From positions 1,178,001-1,242,000 of the forward strand of contig NZ_CP090423.1 of the NCBI RefSeq assembly GCF_023518235.1: a stretch of DNA of 64,000 nucleotides, written 5' to 3'. Below, one piece after another: positions 16,581-25,357 of this stretch. Made by a program: the position numbers and the translations under genes. The notes under the pieces are model-generated. The model was not told where the DNA came from, made no database searches, and saw only the letters and a program-made list of their open reading frames with translations. How positions within the stretch are numbered: position 1 is the stretch's first letter; every line of letters starts with the position of its first letter. Source of the stretch: Stenotrophomonas maltophilia (GTDB lineage Bacteria > Pseudomonadota > Gammaproteobacteria > Xanthomonadales > Xanthomonadaceae).

Positions 16581-16596
16581 TGCAAGGGGTGTGCCA
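16581..16596 (-). promoter_or_regulatory. Sigma-54 promoter of flgA
   Basis: On the minus strand: TGGCAC-ACCCC-TTGCA, a full match to the -24/-12 consensus. The 16 bases are identical to those upstream of flgB. Confidence 0.85.
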
Positions 16597-16608
16597 GAGG
16601 GGCTTGTG

Positions 16609-16663
16609 TCGAGTCGAGCGTGCTCTACTGCTTTCATGGCCAGTCGAGCCAGCTCGACGCTAC
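16609..16663 (-). repeat. SMAG-type hairpins ending in CTAC
   Basis: GTCGAGCCAGCTCGACGCTAC at 16643-16663 is a minus-orientation SMAG hairpin. A related GTCGAG...CTCTAC segment lies just before it. They separate the divergent flgA and cheV promoters. Confidence 0.65.
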
Positions 16664-16730
16664 AGAGGCAGGGACGAGCATGGCGCGACGCCATAAAGGC
16701 GGTGCAGAGCACGCGTGTGGCAGACCACCC

Positions 16731-16757
16731 TCAAGTTCCGCCGCTGCGGCGCCGATA
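16731..16757 (+). promoter_or_regulatory. Candidate sigma-28 promoter of cheV
   Basis: TCAA at 16731, 16-base spacer, GCCGATA at 16751-16757. The -10 half is perfect; the spacer is one base longer than at flgM and fliC1. Only eight bases separate the -10 box from ATG 16766. Confidence 0.55.
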
Positions 16758-16765
16758 CAGCAGCC

Positions 16766-17710
16766 ATGTCCCATGACCTGCTCAACCGGATCGACCAGCG
16801 GACCCGACTGGCCGGCCACAATCGCCTGGCGCTGCTGCTGTTCCGTCTCGGCGGACGTCAGCTTTTTGGCGTCAACGTCTTCAAGGTGCAGGAAGTCCTG
16901 CGTCGCCCGGAACTGTTCCAGGTGCCCGGGCTGCCGAGCCAGTTTGCCGGCGTTGCCGATGTCCGCGGGCGCTCGGTGCCGGTGCTGGACCTGGGCCTGG
17001 CGATCGGCCACCCCGAACGTGAACCCGATGCGGATACGTCGCCCGGCTACCTGGTGGTGACCGAATTCAACCGTTCGATCCAGGGCTTCCTGGTCAGCGG
17101 CGTGGAGCGCATCGTCAACATCGCGGTGGAAGACATCCATCCGCCGCCGGAACTGGGCGCCGAATCCAGCTACCTGACCGCGGTGACCCGCTTCCAGGGC
17201 GAGCTGATCCAGGTGATCGACGTGGAAAGCGTGCTGGCCGACATTGCCCAGGTCCGCGGCGAAGCCGTGCTGGATCCGGCCATGGCGATGCCGGCCGATG
17301 GCCCGCAGCTGCAGGTGCTGGTGGTGGACGACTCGCGCGTGGCCCGCCAGCAGATCCGCAGCGTACTGGACCAGCTGGGCGTGGGCGCCACCCTGCTCTC
17401 CGATGGCAAACAGGCACTGGACCATCTGCTGCAGATCCATGCCTCCGGTGAAAACCCGGCCGAGCGCTACGCCATGGTCATTTCGGACATCGAGATGCCG
17501 GCCATGGACGGCTACACGCTGACGACGGAAATCCGGCGCCATCCGGGCCTGGCCGGCCTGTATGTGCTGCTGCACACCTCGCTGTCGGGCGTATTCAACA
17601 ATGCGATGGTCGAGCGCGTTGGCGCCAACGCCTTCGTCGCCAAGTACTCGCCGCACGAGCTGGCCGACTTCGTGCTGGACCGACTGCGCAAGGTGGCGCT
17701 GGCGGCGTAA
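16766..17710 (+). CDS. cheV: CheV, chemotaxis coupling protein (CheW-receiver fusion)
   Basis: 314 residues: an N-terminal CheW domain (about 20-170: LLLFRLGGRQLFGVNVFKVQ and GRSVPVLDLGLAIGHP) and a C-terminal receiver (about 185-310). The receiver has VLVVDDSRVARQQ, phospho-acceptor Asp241 in MVISDIEMPAMDG, LHTS and the K in VAKYSP. CheV couples receptors to CheA and can act as a phosphate sink or adaptation module. ATG 16766 begins MSHDLLNRIDQRTRLAGHNR, the conserved CheV start. No Shine-Dalgarno is visible, and the candidate promoter is so close that the message may be nearly leaderless. A SMAG pair follows the stop. Confidence 0.94.
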   Translation: MSHDLLNRIDQRTRLAGHNRLALLLFRLGGRQLFGVNVFKVQEVLRRPELFQVPGLPSQFAGVADVRGRSVPVLDLGLAIGHPEREPDADTSPGYLVVTEFNRSIQGFLVSGVERIVNIAVEDIHPPPELGAESSYLTAVTRFQGELIQVIDVESVLADIAQVRGEAVLDPAMAMPADGPQLQVLVVDDSRVARQQIRSVLDQLGVGATLLSDGKQALDHLLQIHASGENPAERYAMVISDIEMPAMDGYTLTTEIRRHPGLAGLYVLLHTSLSGVFNNAMVERVGANAFVAKYSPHELADFVLDRLRKVALAA

Positions 17711-17724
17711 GGCGCGCTGATCCG

Positions 17725-17788
17725 GTAGTGCCGGCCGCTGGCCGGCAGCCGCAGACATATCGGGGAGCCGGCCAGCGGCCGGCACTAC
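17725..17788. repeat. Inverted pair of SMAG elements
   Basis: GTAGTGCCGGCCGCTGGCCGGC at 17725-17746 is repeated as its reverse complement at 17767-17788, separated by 20 bases. The pair can form two hairpins or one long stem. It sits between cheV and the flgB promoter and probably ends cheV transcription. Confidence 0.9.
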
Positions 17789-17799
17789 CCTCTCGAATT

Positions 17800-17815
17800 T
17801 GGCACACCCCTTGCA
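17800..17815 (+). promoter_or_regulatory. Sigma-54 promoter of the flgBCDEF operon
   Basis: TGGCAC-ACCCC-TTGCA, a full match to consensus, 33 bases before the flgB start codon. Confidence 0.88.
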
Positions 17816-17848
17816 GCTTCCCGGGCAACGTTCCCGTGGGAGTGCACC

Positions 17849-18244
17849 GTGCGCAACCTGATTACCGACTACCTGGGCGTCCACGCCCAGGCCATGCCGT
17901 TGCGCGAACAGCGGATGAAGCTGATCGCCAGCAACCTCGGCAATGCCGACACTCCCGGCTACAAGGCCCAGGACCTGGACTTCGATGCCGCCCTGCGCCA
18001 CGCCCAGGGCCAGAATGCCAACGGCCTGATGACCACCACCAACGAACAGCACTACGAAATCAGTAGTGGCCTGAACCCGTTCCAGGTGGCCCGTGAAGGG
18101 GTGCAGCCCAGCCTGGACGGCAACACCGTCGACCCCGATGCCGAGCGTGCGGCCTATGGCCGTGCCGCCCTGGAATACCGCGCCTCGCTCAGCTTCGTCG
18201 AGAGCAAGGTGCGTTCCATGCTGACCGCGATCACGGGGCAATAA
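17849..18244 (+). CDS. flgB: FlgB, proximal rod protein
   Basis: 131 residues with a GTG start at 17849. The N-terminal rod/hook signature MKLIASNLGNADTPGYKAQD is present, and the C-terminal helix (ALEYRASLSFVESKVRSMLT) is typical. FlgB builds the proximal rod with FlgC, FlgF and FliE. It is first in an operon behind a consensus sigma-54 promoter; flgC starts three bases after its stop. Confidence 0.96.
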   Translation: MRNLITDYLGVHAQAMPLREQRMKLIASNLGNADTPGYKAQDLDFDAALRHAQGQNANGLMTTTNEQHYEISSGLNPFQVAREGVQPSLDGNTVDPDAERAAYGRAALEYRASLSFVESKVRSMLTAITGQ

Positions 18245-18247
18245 GCC

Positions 18248-18655
18248 ATGAGCAACCTGCCGATCTTCGATATCGCCGGCTCCGCACTGCAGGCGCAATC
18301 GGTGCGCATGAGCACCATCGCCTCCAACCTCTCCAACGCCGACACCGTCGCCGGTTCCGCCGACGCCGTGTACAAGCCGCTGGAGCCGATCTTCCAGGCC
18401 GTCACCAGCAAGAACGATCCGAACATCACTTCGGTGAAGGTCAAGGAGATCACCCAGAGCGAAGCAGCGCCGATCAAGCGCTACGAGCCGGGCCACCCGC
18501 TGGCCGATGCCGATGGCTACATCTACCAGCCCGACGTCGATCCGGTGGCGCAGATGGTCAACCTGATCTCGACCTCGCGCAACTACCAGGCCGGCGTGGA
18601 GATGCTGACCACCGCCAAGGAACTGGCCCTGGCCACCCTGACCATGGGCCGTTGA
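18248..18655 (+). CDS. flgC: FlgC, proximal rod protein
   Basis: 135 residues. The N-terminal IFDIAGSALQAQSVRMSTIA and ASNLSNADTVAGS form the rod signature. The C-terminal VDPVAQMVNLISTSRNYQAG helps form the coiled coil shared by axial proteins. Length and motifs are normal. It lies between flgB and flgD with short gaps in the same operon. Confidence 0.97.
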   Translation: MSNLPIFDIAGSALQAQSVRMSTIASNLSNADTVAGSADAVYKPLEPIFQAVTSKNDPNITSVKVKEITQSEAAPIKRYEPGHPLADADGYIYQPDVDPVAQMVNLISTSRNYQAGVEMLTTAKELALATLTMGR

Positions 18656-18678
18656 GGCCCGCAGTACCGGATACCGCC

Positions 18679-19362
18679 ATGACCACCGCCGTCAACAACC
18701 AGACCAGCCAGGACGTCTACAGTGCTCTCGGCCTGAACGCCCCCAACAGCAACGCGACCAAGAAGAAGAACACGCTGGACCAGGCCGACTTCCTGCGCCT
18801 GATGACCGAGCAGCTGCAGCACCAGGATCCGCTCAAGCCGATGGACAACACGCAGATGGTTGCGCAGATGGCGCAGATGTCGACCGTGCAGGGCATCACC
18901 GATCTGAACAAGACGGTCAAGGGCTTCCAGGAGTCGATGGCCAGCGACCAGGTGCTGCGGGGTGCCGCGCTGGTCGGCCATCAGGTGCTGGTGCCCTCTG
19001 AAAAACTGGTGCTGGAGAAGGAAGGCAACGTGGAAGGCACGGTGGCCGCGCCGTCGGCCGGCATCATCACCGTGGACATCACCGACGCCAACGGCGCCAA
19101 GGTCACCTCGCTGAGCGTGGAAGCCAAGGCCGCCGGCGAGACCGCCTTCCAGTGGGACGGCAAGGATGCCAACGGCAAGCGCATGGAACCGGGCAAGTAT
19201 TCCATCGTCGCCAACCACGTCGACACCGCCGGCAAGAGCACCAAGCTGTCCACTTATGTGCAGGCGCCGGTGGAAAGCGTGACCGTCGGTTCCGACGGCC
19301 TGTACCTGAACCTCAAGGGCCTGGGTACGGCCCCGATCGACTACGTGCTCCGCGTCAGCTGA
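18679..19362 (+). CDS. flgD: FlgD, hook capping/scaffolding protein
   Basis: 227 residues. The N-terminal export and assembly region has KNTLDQADFLRLMTEQLQHQ, then DPLKPMDNTQMVAQMAQMST, which is strongly conserved in FlgD. A FlgD Ig-like domain (ITDANGAKVTSLSVEAKAAG, FQWDGKDANGK) follows. It caps the growing hook and is discarded afterwards. ATG 18679 is chosen over an upstream in-frame start because conservation begins there. Confidence 0.96.
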   Translation: MTTAVNNQTSQDVYSALGLNAPNSNATKKKNTLDQADFLRLMTEQLQHQDPLKPMDNTQMVAQMAQMSTVQGITDLNKTVKGFQESMASDQVLRGAALVGHQVLVPSEKLVLEKEGNVEGTVAAPSAGIITVDITDANGAKVTSLSVEAKAAGETAFQWDGKDANGKRMEPGKYSIVANHVDTAGKSTKLSTYVQAPVESVTVGSDGLYLNLKGLGTAPIDYVLRVS

Positions 19363-19394
19363 GCCGCACATTCCGCATCAACCAGGAGCATCCC

Positions 19395-20618
19395 ATGGGC
19401 TTCAATGTCTCGCTGTCCGGCATCAATGCCGCCAACACCGACCTGAGCGTCACCGCCAACAACGTGGCCAACGTCAACACCACCGGCTTCAAGCAGTCGC
19501 GTGCCGAGTTCGCCGACCTTTTCGCCTCCACCAGCTATGGCCTGTCGACCAACCAGACCGGCTCGGGCGTGCGCGTTTCCAACGTCGCCCAGCAGTTCAT
19601 CCAGGGCCACAACGAACAGACCGGGCGCAGCCTGGACATGGCCATTTCCGGTGAGGGCTTCTTCACCATGAACATGAACGGCTCGCGCGTGTACTCGCGC
19701 GCCGGCAACTTCCAGACCGACTCGTCCGGCTATGTGGTCAACCCGCAGGGCGCACGCCTGCAGGTGTTCGCGCCGAATGCCGACGGCACCAATTTCGATG
19801 CAGGCCGCCTGGTCGACCTGCAGCTGCTGACCACCGACAGCCCGCCGAAGCAGACCAGCGAAGTGAAGGTCGGCTTCACCCTGCCGGCCAATGCCAAGCA
19901 GCCGACGGTCGCCACCTTCGATCCGACCGACTCCAACAGCTACAACCACTCCAGCGGCGGCATCACCGTGTACGACTCGCTGGGCGTGAGCCATATCCAG
20001 GTCTCCTACTTCGTCAAGGGCGCCAACCCGAACGAGTGGACCGTGCGCAATTACGTGGACGGCCAGCCGGCCGGCACCCCCACGACGGTCACCTTCGACA
20101 ACAGCGGCAAGCTGACCAGCCCGGCCAACGGCAAGGTCAGCCTGGGCACCTTCACCCCGACCACCGGTGCCGGCCAGCTGAACATGACGCTGGATATCGG
20201 CGGCTCGACCCAGTACGGCGAGAAGTTCGCGCTGCGCAACACGCAGCAGGACGGCTATGCCGCCGGCAAGCTCAACGAGATCACCGTGTCCGAATCGGGT
20301 GTGGTCTACGCACGCTATTCCAACGGCGACGACAAGCCGCTGGGCCAGGTCGCGCTGACCACCTTCAACAACACCCAGGGCCTGGAATCGAAGGGCAACA
20401 ATCTGTGGGTGGAGACCTTCGAATCGGGTACGCCGCGCACCGGCATGCCCGACACCTCCAACCTCGGCAAGATCCAGGCCGGTTCGCTGGAGGCGTCCAC
20501 CGTGGATCTCACCGAGCAGCTGGTCAACATGATCACCGCGCAGCGCAACTTCCAGGCCAACGCGCAGATGATCACCACCCAGGACCAGATCACCCAGACG
20601 GTCATCAACATCCGTTGA
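19395..20618 (+). CDS. flgE: FlgE, flagellar hook protein
   Basis: 407 residues. It starts MGFNVSLSGINAANTDLSVT, then ANNVANVNTTGFKQSRAEFA, the axial-protein signature. The central hook domain includes SGGITVYDSLGVSHIQVSYF. The C-terminus has LEASTVDLTEQLVNMITAQR, then NFQANAQMITTQDQ. A GGAG Shine-Dalgarno (19384-19387) supports ATG 19395. FlgE polymerises into the hook under control of FlgD and FliK. Confidence 0.97.
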   Translation: MGFNVSLSGINAANTDLSVTANNVANVNTTGFKQSRAEFADLFASTSYGLSTNQTGSGVRVSNVAQQFIQGHNEQTGRSLDMAISGEGFFTMNMNGSRVYSRAGNFQTDSSGYVVNPQGARLQVFAPNADGTNFDAGRLVDLQLLTTDSPPKQTSEVKVGFTLPANAKQPTVATFDPTDSNSYNHSSGGITVYDSLGVSHIQVSYFVKGANPNEWTVRNYVDGQPAGTPTTVTFDNSGKLTSPANGKVSLGTFTPTTGAGQLNMTLDIGGSTQYGEKFALRNTQQDGYAAGKLNEITVSESGVVYARYSNGDDKPLGQVALTTFNNTQGLESKGNNLWVETFESGTPRTGMPDTSNLGKIQAGSLEASTVDLTEQLVNMITAQRNFQANAQMITTQDQITQTVINIR

Positions 20619-20650
20619 TGACCCGCTGACCCTGTCACGGAACTCCCCGC

Positions 20651-21400
20651 ATGGATAAAGCCCTTTACGTGGCGATGACCGGTGCCCGCGCCTCCCTGCA
20701 GGCGCAGGGAACGCTCAGCCACAACCTCGCCAACTCGGACACCCCCGGCTTCAAGGAAGCGCTGGCCAACACCGAAGCCTTCCCGATCCGCGGCCCGGGC
20801 TTTGCCTCGCGGGTGGATGCGCTGCACGTCGACGCCGGCTTCAACCGCCGGCCCGGCGCGCAGCACATCACCGGCAAGCCGCTGGACCTGGCGCTGCAGA
20901 GCGGCACCTGGCTGGCGGTGCAGGCCAGCGACGGCAGCGAAGCGTATACGCGCGGCGCCGCCCTGTCGGTGACGCCGAACGGCCAGCTGGTGACCTCCGG
21001 TGGGCGCACGGTGCTGGATGACAACAACAACCCGATCGCCATTCCGCCCTACCAGGCGATGGAGATCGGCGCCGACGGCACGATCTCGATCATCCCGCAG
21101 GGCGAAGGCCCGCAGACGATGGCGCAGATCGGCCGGATCAAGGTGGTACAGGCCCCGGACGAGCGCCTTGAGCGCGGCCTGGATGGCCTGTTCCGCAACA
21201 CCGACCCGCGCCAGCCGTTCGCTCCCGCCCAGGGTACGGCGGTGCACAGCGGCCAGCTGGAGGGCAGCAACGTCGATGCCGCCGGCGCACTGGTGCAGAT
21301 GATCCAGCTGCAACGCCAGTACGAAATGCAGGTGCAGGTGATCAAGCACGGCGATGACAACGCGCGCAGCGCCAACAGCCTGCTGCGCCTGGGCAGCTGA
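20651..21400 (+). CDS. flgF: FlgF, proximal rod protein
   Basis: 249 residues starting MDKALYVAMTGARASLQAQG with LSHNLANSDTPGFKEALANT. The C-terminal GSNVDAAGALVQMIQLQRQY, then EMQVQVIKHGD, is typical. Length matches the family. It is the last gene of the flgB operon; the next gene, flgG, has its own sigma-54 promoter. Confidence 0.96.
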   Translation: MDKALYVAMTGARASLQAQGTLSHNLANSDTPGFKEALANTEAFPIRGPGFASRVDALHVDAGFNRRPGAQHITGKPLDLALQSGTWLAVQASDGSEAYTRGAALSVTPNGQLVTSGGRTVLDDNNNPIAIPPYQAMEIGADGTISIIPQGEGPQTMAQIGRIKVVQAPDERLERGLDGLFRNTDPRQPFAPAQGTAVHSGQLEGSNVDAAGALVQMIQLQRQYEMQVQVIKHGDDNARSANSLLRLGS

Positions 21401-21430
21401 CGGAATTCCGGCACCGGCAGGCACCGGCGC

Positions 21431-21446
21431 TGGCACACCGCTTGCA
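21431..21446 (+). promoter_or_regulatory. Sigma-54 promoter of the flgGHIJKL operon
   Basis: TGGCACA-CCGC-TTGCA matches the -24/-12 consensus. It lies 57 bases before the flgG ATG. Confidence 0.83.
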
Positions 21447-21502
21447 CACCCCCTACCAAGGGCCGCACCACGCGGCCGGCTTCACCAGACAGGACAGCGA
21501 AG

Positions 21503-22288
21503 ATGAACCAGGCATTGTGGATCGCGAAAACCGGACTGGATGCGCAGCAGATGCGCATGTCGGTGGTTTCCAACAATCTCGCCAACACCAACACCACCGG
21601 CTTCAAGCAGGACCGTGCCAGCTTCGAGGACCTGCTGTACCAGCAGGTGCGCCAGCCCGGCGGTTCCTCTTCGGCACAGACGCAGCTGCCGACCGGCCTG
21701 CAGCTGGGCACCGGCGTGCGCGTGGTCGCCACCGCCAAGAACTTTGAACAAGGTGGCCAGCAGCAGACCGGACGCGCACTGGACGTGATGGTCAACGGCC
21801 GTGGCTTCTTCGAAGTGCAGATGCCCGACGGCAGCTCGGCCTACACCCGCGACGGTTCGTTCAAGATCAACCAGGACAGCGAGCTGGTGACCAACAGCGG
21901 CTATCCGGTGCAGCCGGGCATCCAGATTCCCGAAGGTGCGCAGTCGGTGACCATCGGCAGCGACGGCACCATCAGCGTGAAGATGGCCGACAACGCCGCC
22001 TCGGTGGAAGTGGGTGCATTGACCCTGACCGACTTCGTCAACCCGGCCGGCCTGCAGGCCCGTGGCGAGAATCTGTTCCTGGAAACCACCGCATCGGGTC
22101 CGGCGCAGAACGGCAATCCCGGCCTGAACGGCCTGGGCACCGTGGTGCAGGGTGCGCTGGAAGGCAGCAACGTCAACGTGGTGGAAGAGCTGGTGTCGAT
22201 GATCGAAACCCAGCGCGCCTACGAAATGAACGCCAAGGCGATCTCCACCACCGACTCGATGCTCGGCTACCTCAACAACAAGATCTGA
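21503..22288 (+). CDS. flgG: FlgG, distal rod protein
   Basis: 261 residues, the usual FlgG length. It starts MNQALWIAKTGLDAQQMRMS, then VVSNNLANTNTTGFKQDRAS. The distal-rod C-terminus LEGSNVNVVEELVSMIETQR, then AYEMNAKAISTTDSMLGYL, is strongly conserved. It assembles the distal rod that passes through the P and L rings. It heads an operon with its own sigma-54 box. Confidence 0.97.
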   Translation: MNQALWIAKTGLDAQQMRMSVVSNNLANTNTTGFKQDRASFEDLLYQQVRQPGGSSSAQTQLPTGLQLGTGVRVVATAKNFEQGGQQQTGRALDVMVNGRGFFEVQMPDGSSAYTRDGSFKINQDSELVTNSGYPVQPGIQIPEGAQSVTIGSDGTISVKMADNAASVEVGALTLTDFVNPAGLQARGENLFLETTASGPAQNGNPGLNGLGTVVQGALEGSNVNVVEELVSMIETQRAYEMNAKAISTTDSMLGYLNNKI

Positions 22289-22310
22289 CCGGCCCAACCG
22301 GGGAACCGCC

Positions 22311-23003
22311 ATGTCGTCCATTTCCAACTTCGCCCGCACTGCCCTGGCCTGCGCTGTGGTCGCCCTGCTCGGTGGCTGCGTGATCGCCGGCGACGTGCGT
22401 CCCTACGCGGCGATGGCACCGATCCAGCCGATCATGCCGCCGCAGGCCGCGCCAACTGCCGGTGCGATCTATGCCGCCGGCCCGACCCTGCAGCTGTACT
22501 CGGACCGGCGCGCGCGCGACGTCGGCGACCTGCTGACCATCACGCTGCTGGAAAACACCACCGCGCAGACCAGCGCCAACACCGCCACCAACAAGGAATC
22601 CAACCTGAGCCTGGGCAGCCCGAGCATCTTCGGTGCGCCGGTCACCCTGGGCGGCAAGGACATCCTCAGCGCCAGTGCGGAAGGCAAGCGTGATTTCAGT
22701 GGCAAGGGCAACAGCGCGCAGAGCAACCGCCTGCAGGGCAATGTCACGGTCACGGTGATCCAGCGCCTGCCCAACGGCAACCTGGTGGTACAGGGGCAGA
22801 AGAACCTGCGGCTGAACCAGGGCGACGAACTGGTGCAGGTACAGGGCATCGTGCGCCCGGGCGACATCAGCCAGGACAACACCATTCCCTCCAGCCGCGT
22901 GGCCGAAGCGCGCATCGTCTACGGCGGTCGCGGCCCGGTTGCGCAGTCCAATGCGATGGGCTGGCTGAGCCGCTTCTTCAACTCCGGGCTGACGCCGTTC
23001 TGA
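22311..23003 (+). CDS. flgH: FlgH, L-ring lipoprotein
   Basis: 230 residues. The lipobox ALLGGC places the acylated Cys at residue 23. The L-ring core has [20 protein letters not shown] and the C-terminal [20 protein letters not shown], then [10 protein letters not shown]. FlgH forms the outer-membrane bushing of the rod. It is followed two bases later by flgI. Confidence 0.97.
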   Translation: MSSISNFARTALACAVVALLGGCVIAGDVRPYAAMAPIQPIMPPQAAPTAGAIYAAGPTLQLYSDRRARDVGDLLTITLLENTTAQTSANTATNKESNLSLGSPSIFGAPVTLGGKDILSASAEGKRDFSGKGNSAQSNRLQGNVTVTVIQRLPNGNLVVQGQKNLRLNQGDELVQVQGIVRPGDISQDNTIPSSRVAEARIVYGGRGPVAQSNAMGWLSRFFNSGLTPF

Positions 23004-23005
23004 GT

Positions 23006-24148
23006 ATGGCCATGAAACTCTTCTCCTCTTCTTCCTGGCAGCGACGCGTAGCGTCGCTCCACGCATCGGTTTTCCTGGTGATGGCAATGGTCGCCCCCGC
23101 CAGCGCCGAGCGCATCAAGGACCTGGCCCAGGTCGGTGGCGTGCGCGGCAACGCGCTGGTGGGCTACGGCCTGGTGGTCGGCCTGGATGGCAGCGGTGAT
23201 CGCACCAGCCAGGCACCCTTTACGGTGCAGAGCCTGAAGAACCTGCTCGGCGAGCTGGGCGTGAACGTGCCAGCAAACGTCAACCCGCAGCTGAAGAACG
23301 TAGCGGCCGTGGCGATCCACGCCGAACTGCCGCCGTTCGCCAAGCCGGGCCAGCCGATCGACATCACCGTCTCTTCGATCGGCAACGCGGTGTCGCTGCG
23401 TGGCGGTTCGCTGCTGATGGCGCCGCTGCGCGGTGCCGACGGCCAGATCTACGCCATCGCGCAGGGCAACCTGATCGTGGGTGGCTTCGGCGCCCAGGGC
23501 AAGGACGGTTCGCGGGTCTCGGTCAACGTGCCCAGTGTCGGCCGCATTCCCAATGGCGCCACCGTCGAGCGCGCCCTCCCCGATCCGCTGGCCAATGGCG
23601 GCGACATCACCCTGAACCTGCACAACAACGATTTCACCACCGTCTCGCGGATGGTCGCTGCGCTCAACAACGCGTTCGGCGAAGGCGCTGCGCGCGCGGT
23701 CGATGGCGTGACCGTGGCCGTGACCGCACCGACCGACCCGGGCGCGCGCATCGGCCTGCTGGCCCGCATCGAGAACCTGGAACTGACCCCGGGCAGCGCT
23801 CCGGCCAAGGTGGTGGTCAATTCGCGTACCGGCACCGTGGTCATCGGCCAGCAGGTACGGGTCGGCCCGGCGGCGATCTCGCACGGCTCGCTGACTGTCA
23901 CGATCCAGGAAAACACCAACGTCAGCCAGCCCAATGCCTTGTCCGGTGGACGCACCGTGGCCAGCCCGCAGTCCACCATCACCGCCACCAACGATGGCAG
24001 CCGCATGTTCAAGTTCAGCGGCGGTACCACGCTGGACGAGATCGTGCATGCGGTGAATGCGGTGGGGGCCGCGCCGGGCGACCTGATTGCGATCCTGGAA
24101 GCCCTGAAGCAGGCCGGCGCATTGAGTGCCGAGCTCGAGGTGATCTGA
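23006..24148 (+). CDS. flgI: FlgI, P-ring protein
   Basis: 380 residues with a long signal peptide (hydrophobic [13 protein letters not shown], cleaved before [15 protein letters not shown]). Conserved [40 protein letters not shown] and the C-terminal [20 protein letters not shown], then [10 protein letters not shown], mark FlgI. It polymerises in the peptidoglycan layer with help from FlgA. An ATG six bases further in is an equally possible start. Confidence 0.97.
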   Translation: MAMKLFSSSSWQRRVASLHASVFLVMAMVAPASAERIKDLAQVGGVRGNALVGYGLVVGLDGSGDRTSQAPFTVQSLKNLLGELGVNVPANVNPQLKNVAAVAIHAELPPFAKPGQPIDITVSSIGNAVSLRGGSLLMAPLRGADGQIYAIAQGNLIVGGFGAQGKDGSRVSVNVPSVGRIPNGATVERALPDPLANGGDITLNLHNNDFTTVSRMVAALNNAFGEGAARAVDGVTVAVTAPTDPGARIGLLARIENLELTPGSAPAKVVVNSRTGTVVIGQQVRVGPAAISHGSLTVTIQENTNVSQPNALSGGRTVASPQSTITATNDGSRMFKFSGGTTLDEIVHAVNAVGAAPGDLIAILEALKQAGALSAELEVI

Positions 24149-24149
24149 C

Positions 24150-25349
24150 ATGCGCATCACTCCCGCATTCGATCTGAATCCCGCACAGCAGAACGACCCG
24201 GCCAAGATCGACAAGGTCGCGCGCCAGCTGGAAGGCCAGTTCGCGCAGATGCTGGTCAAGAGCATGCGTGATGCCAGCTTCGGCGACTCGCTGTTTCCCG
24301 GCGAGAACAAGATGTTCCGCGACATGTACGACCAGAAGATTGCCGAGGCAATGACCCGCGGCAAGGGCCTGGGGCTGTCGGGGATGATTGCCCGCCAGCT
24401 GTCCGGCCAGGCCGCCGAAGGCCCGGCACTGGATACCCGCGTGGACCCGGCCAAGGCCAGCCGTGCATACCAACTCAACGCACCGGCGCGCCCGGCACCG
24501 GCGCTGCCGCTGGAAGACGGCAGCCAGGCCGTGCGCCTGCTGCAGCAGATGGCCGCCGGCGCACAGGGCGGCGCACAGGCCGCGCTGGCCCCGATGGCGC
24601 AGGCCCTGGACCTCATCGCCGGCCGCGAGAGCAGCAGCATGCATCGCTCGCTGGGCACCGAAGATCCGTACATCGGTGGCCTGCAGGGTGAGGACTGGGC
24701 CGCCAACAACGACCAGTGGGCGGCCACCGCCAGCAATCGCGGTACCGCGGTCAGCCCGGCCGATGCGATGGCCACCCGTACCGCTGTCGCCCAGCTGGGC
24801 GCGCACACGCCGGAAGGCTTCGTGGCCAGCATCTGGCAGCACGCGCAGAGCGCGGCCAAGGAGCTGGGCGTGGACGCCCGCGCACTGGTCGCCCAGGCCG
24901 CGCTGGAAACCGGCTGGGGCAAGCGCCAGATCAAGCACGCCGACGGCAGCACCTCGCACAACCTGTTCGGCATCAAGGCCACCGGCTGGAACGGCCAGCG
25001 CGCCGTGGCCGGCACCCATGAGTACGTCGATGGCGTGCGCCGCAACGAGACCGCCAGCTTCCGTGCCTACAGCTCGCCGGCCGAAAGCTTCGCCGACTAC
25101 GTGCGCCTGCTGAAGACCAGCCCGCGCTACCAGCAGGCTCTGCAGGCCGGCACCGACGTGCAGGGCTTCGCCCGTGGCCTGCAGCGCGCCGGCTATGCCA
25201 CCGACCCGCGCTACGCCGCCAAGATCGCCGCCATCGCCGGCGGCCCGACCATCGAGCGCGCTGTCGCCGCCGTGGCCGATGCCGGCTCACGCCTTGGCCA
25301 GACCTTCGCCAGCACCGCGACCGCGGCGCTGGGTATCACCCGTCGTTGA
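24150..25349 (+). CDS. flgJ: FlgJ, rod cap with peptidoglycan hydrolase domain
   Basis: 399 residues. The N-terminal rod-cap domain (about 1-100) has VARQLEGQFAQMLVKSMRDA and SLFPGENKMFRDMYDQKIAE. The C-terminal glucosaminidase domain (about 225-365) has ARALVAQAALETGWGKRQIK with catalytic Glu253, HNLFGIKA and ESFADYVRLLKTSPRYQQAL. This is the dual-domain beta/gammaproteobacterial form that cuts murein for the rod. The linker between domains is longer than in E. coli. Confidence 0.96.
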   Translation: MRITPAFDLNPAQQNDPAKIDKVARQLEGQFAQMLVKSMRDASFGDSLFPGENKMFRDMYDQKIAEAMTRGKGLGLSGMIARQLSGQAAEGPALDTRVDPAKASRAYQLNAPARPAPALPLEDGSQAVRLLQQMAAGAQGGAQAALAPMAQALDLIAGRESSSMHRSLGTEDPYIGGLQGEDWAANNDQWAATASNRGTAVSPADAMATRTAVAQLGAHTPEGFVASIWQHAQSAAKELGVDARALVAQAALETGWGKRQIKHADGSTSHNLFGIKATGWNGQRAVAGTHEYVDGVRRNETASFRAYSSPAESFADYVRLLKTSPRYQQALQAGTDVQGFARGLQRAGYATDPRYAAKIAAIAGGPTIERAVAAVADAGSRLGQTFASTATAALGITRR

Positions 25350-25357
25350 GGAACCCC

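Noticed and set aside
16634-18496. A long open frame antisense to cheV, flgB and flgC
   Set aside because: It crosses two SMAG elements and several well-supported genes, and contains no recognisable motif.
20619-20650. Sigma-54 box before flgF (TGTCACGGAACTCCCCGCA)
   Set aside because: Spacing and the -12 half do not fit, and flgF is closely linked to flgE.
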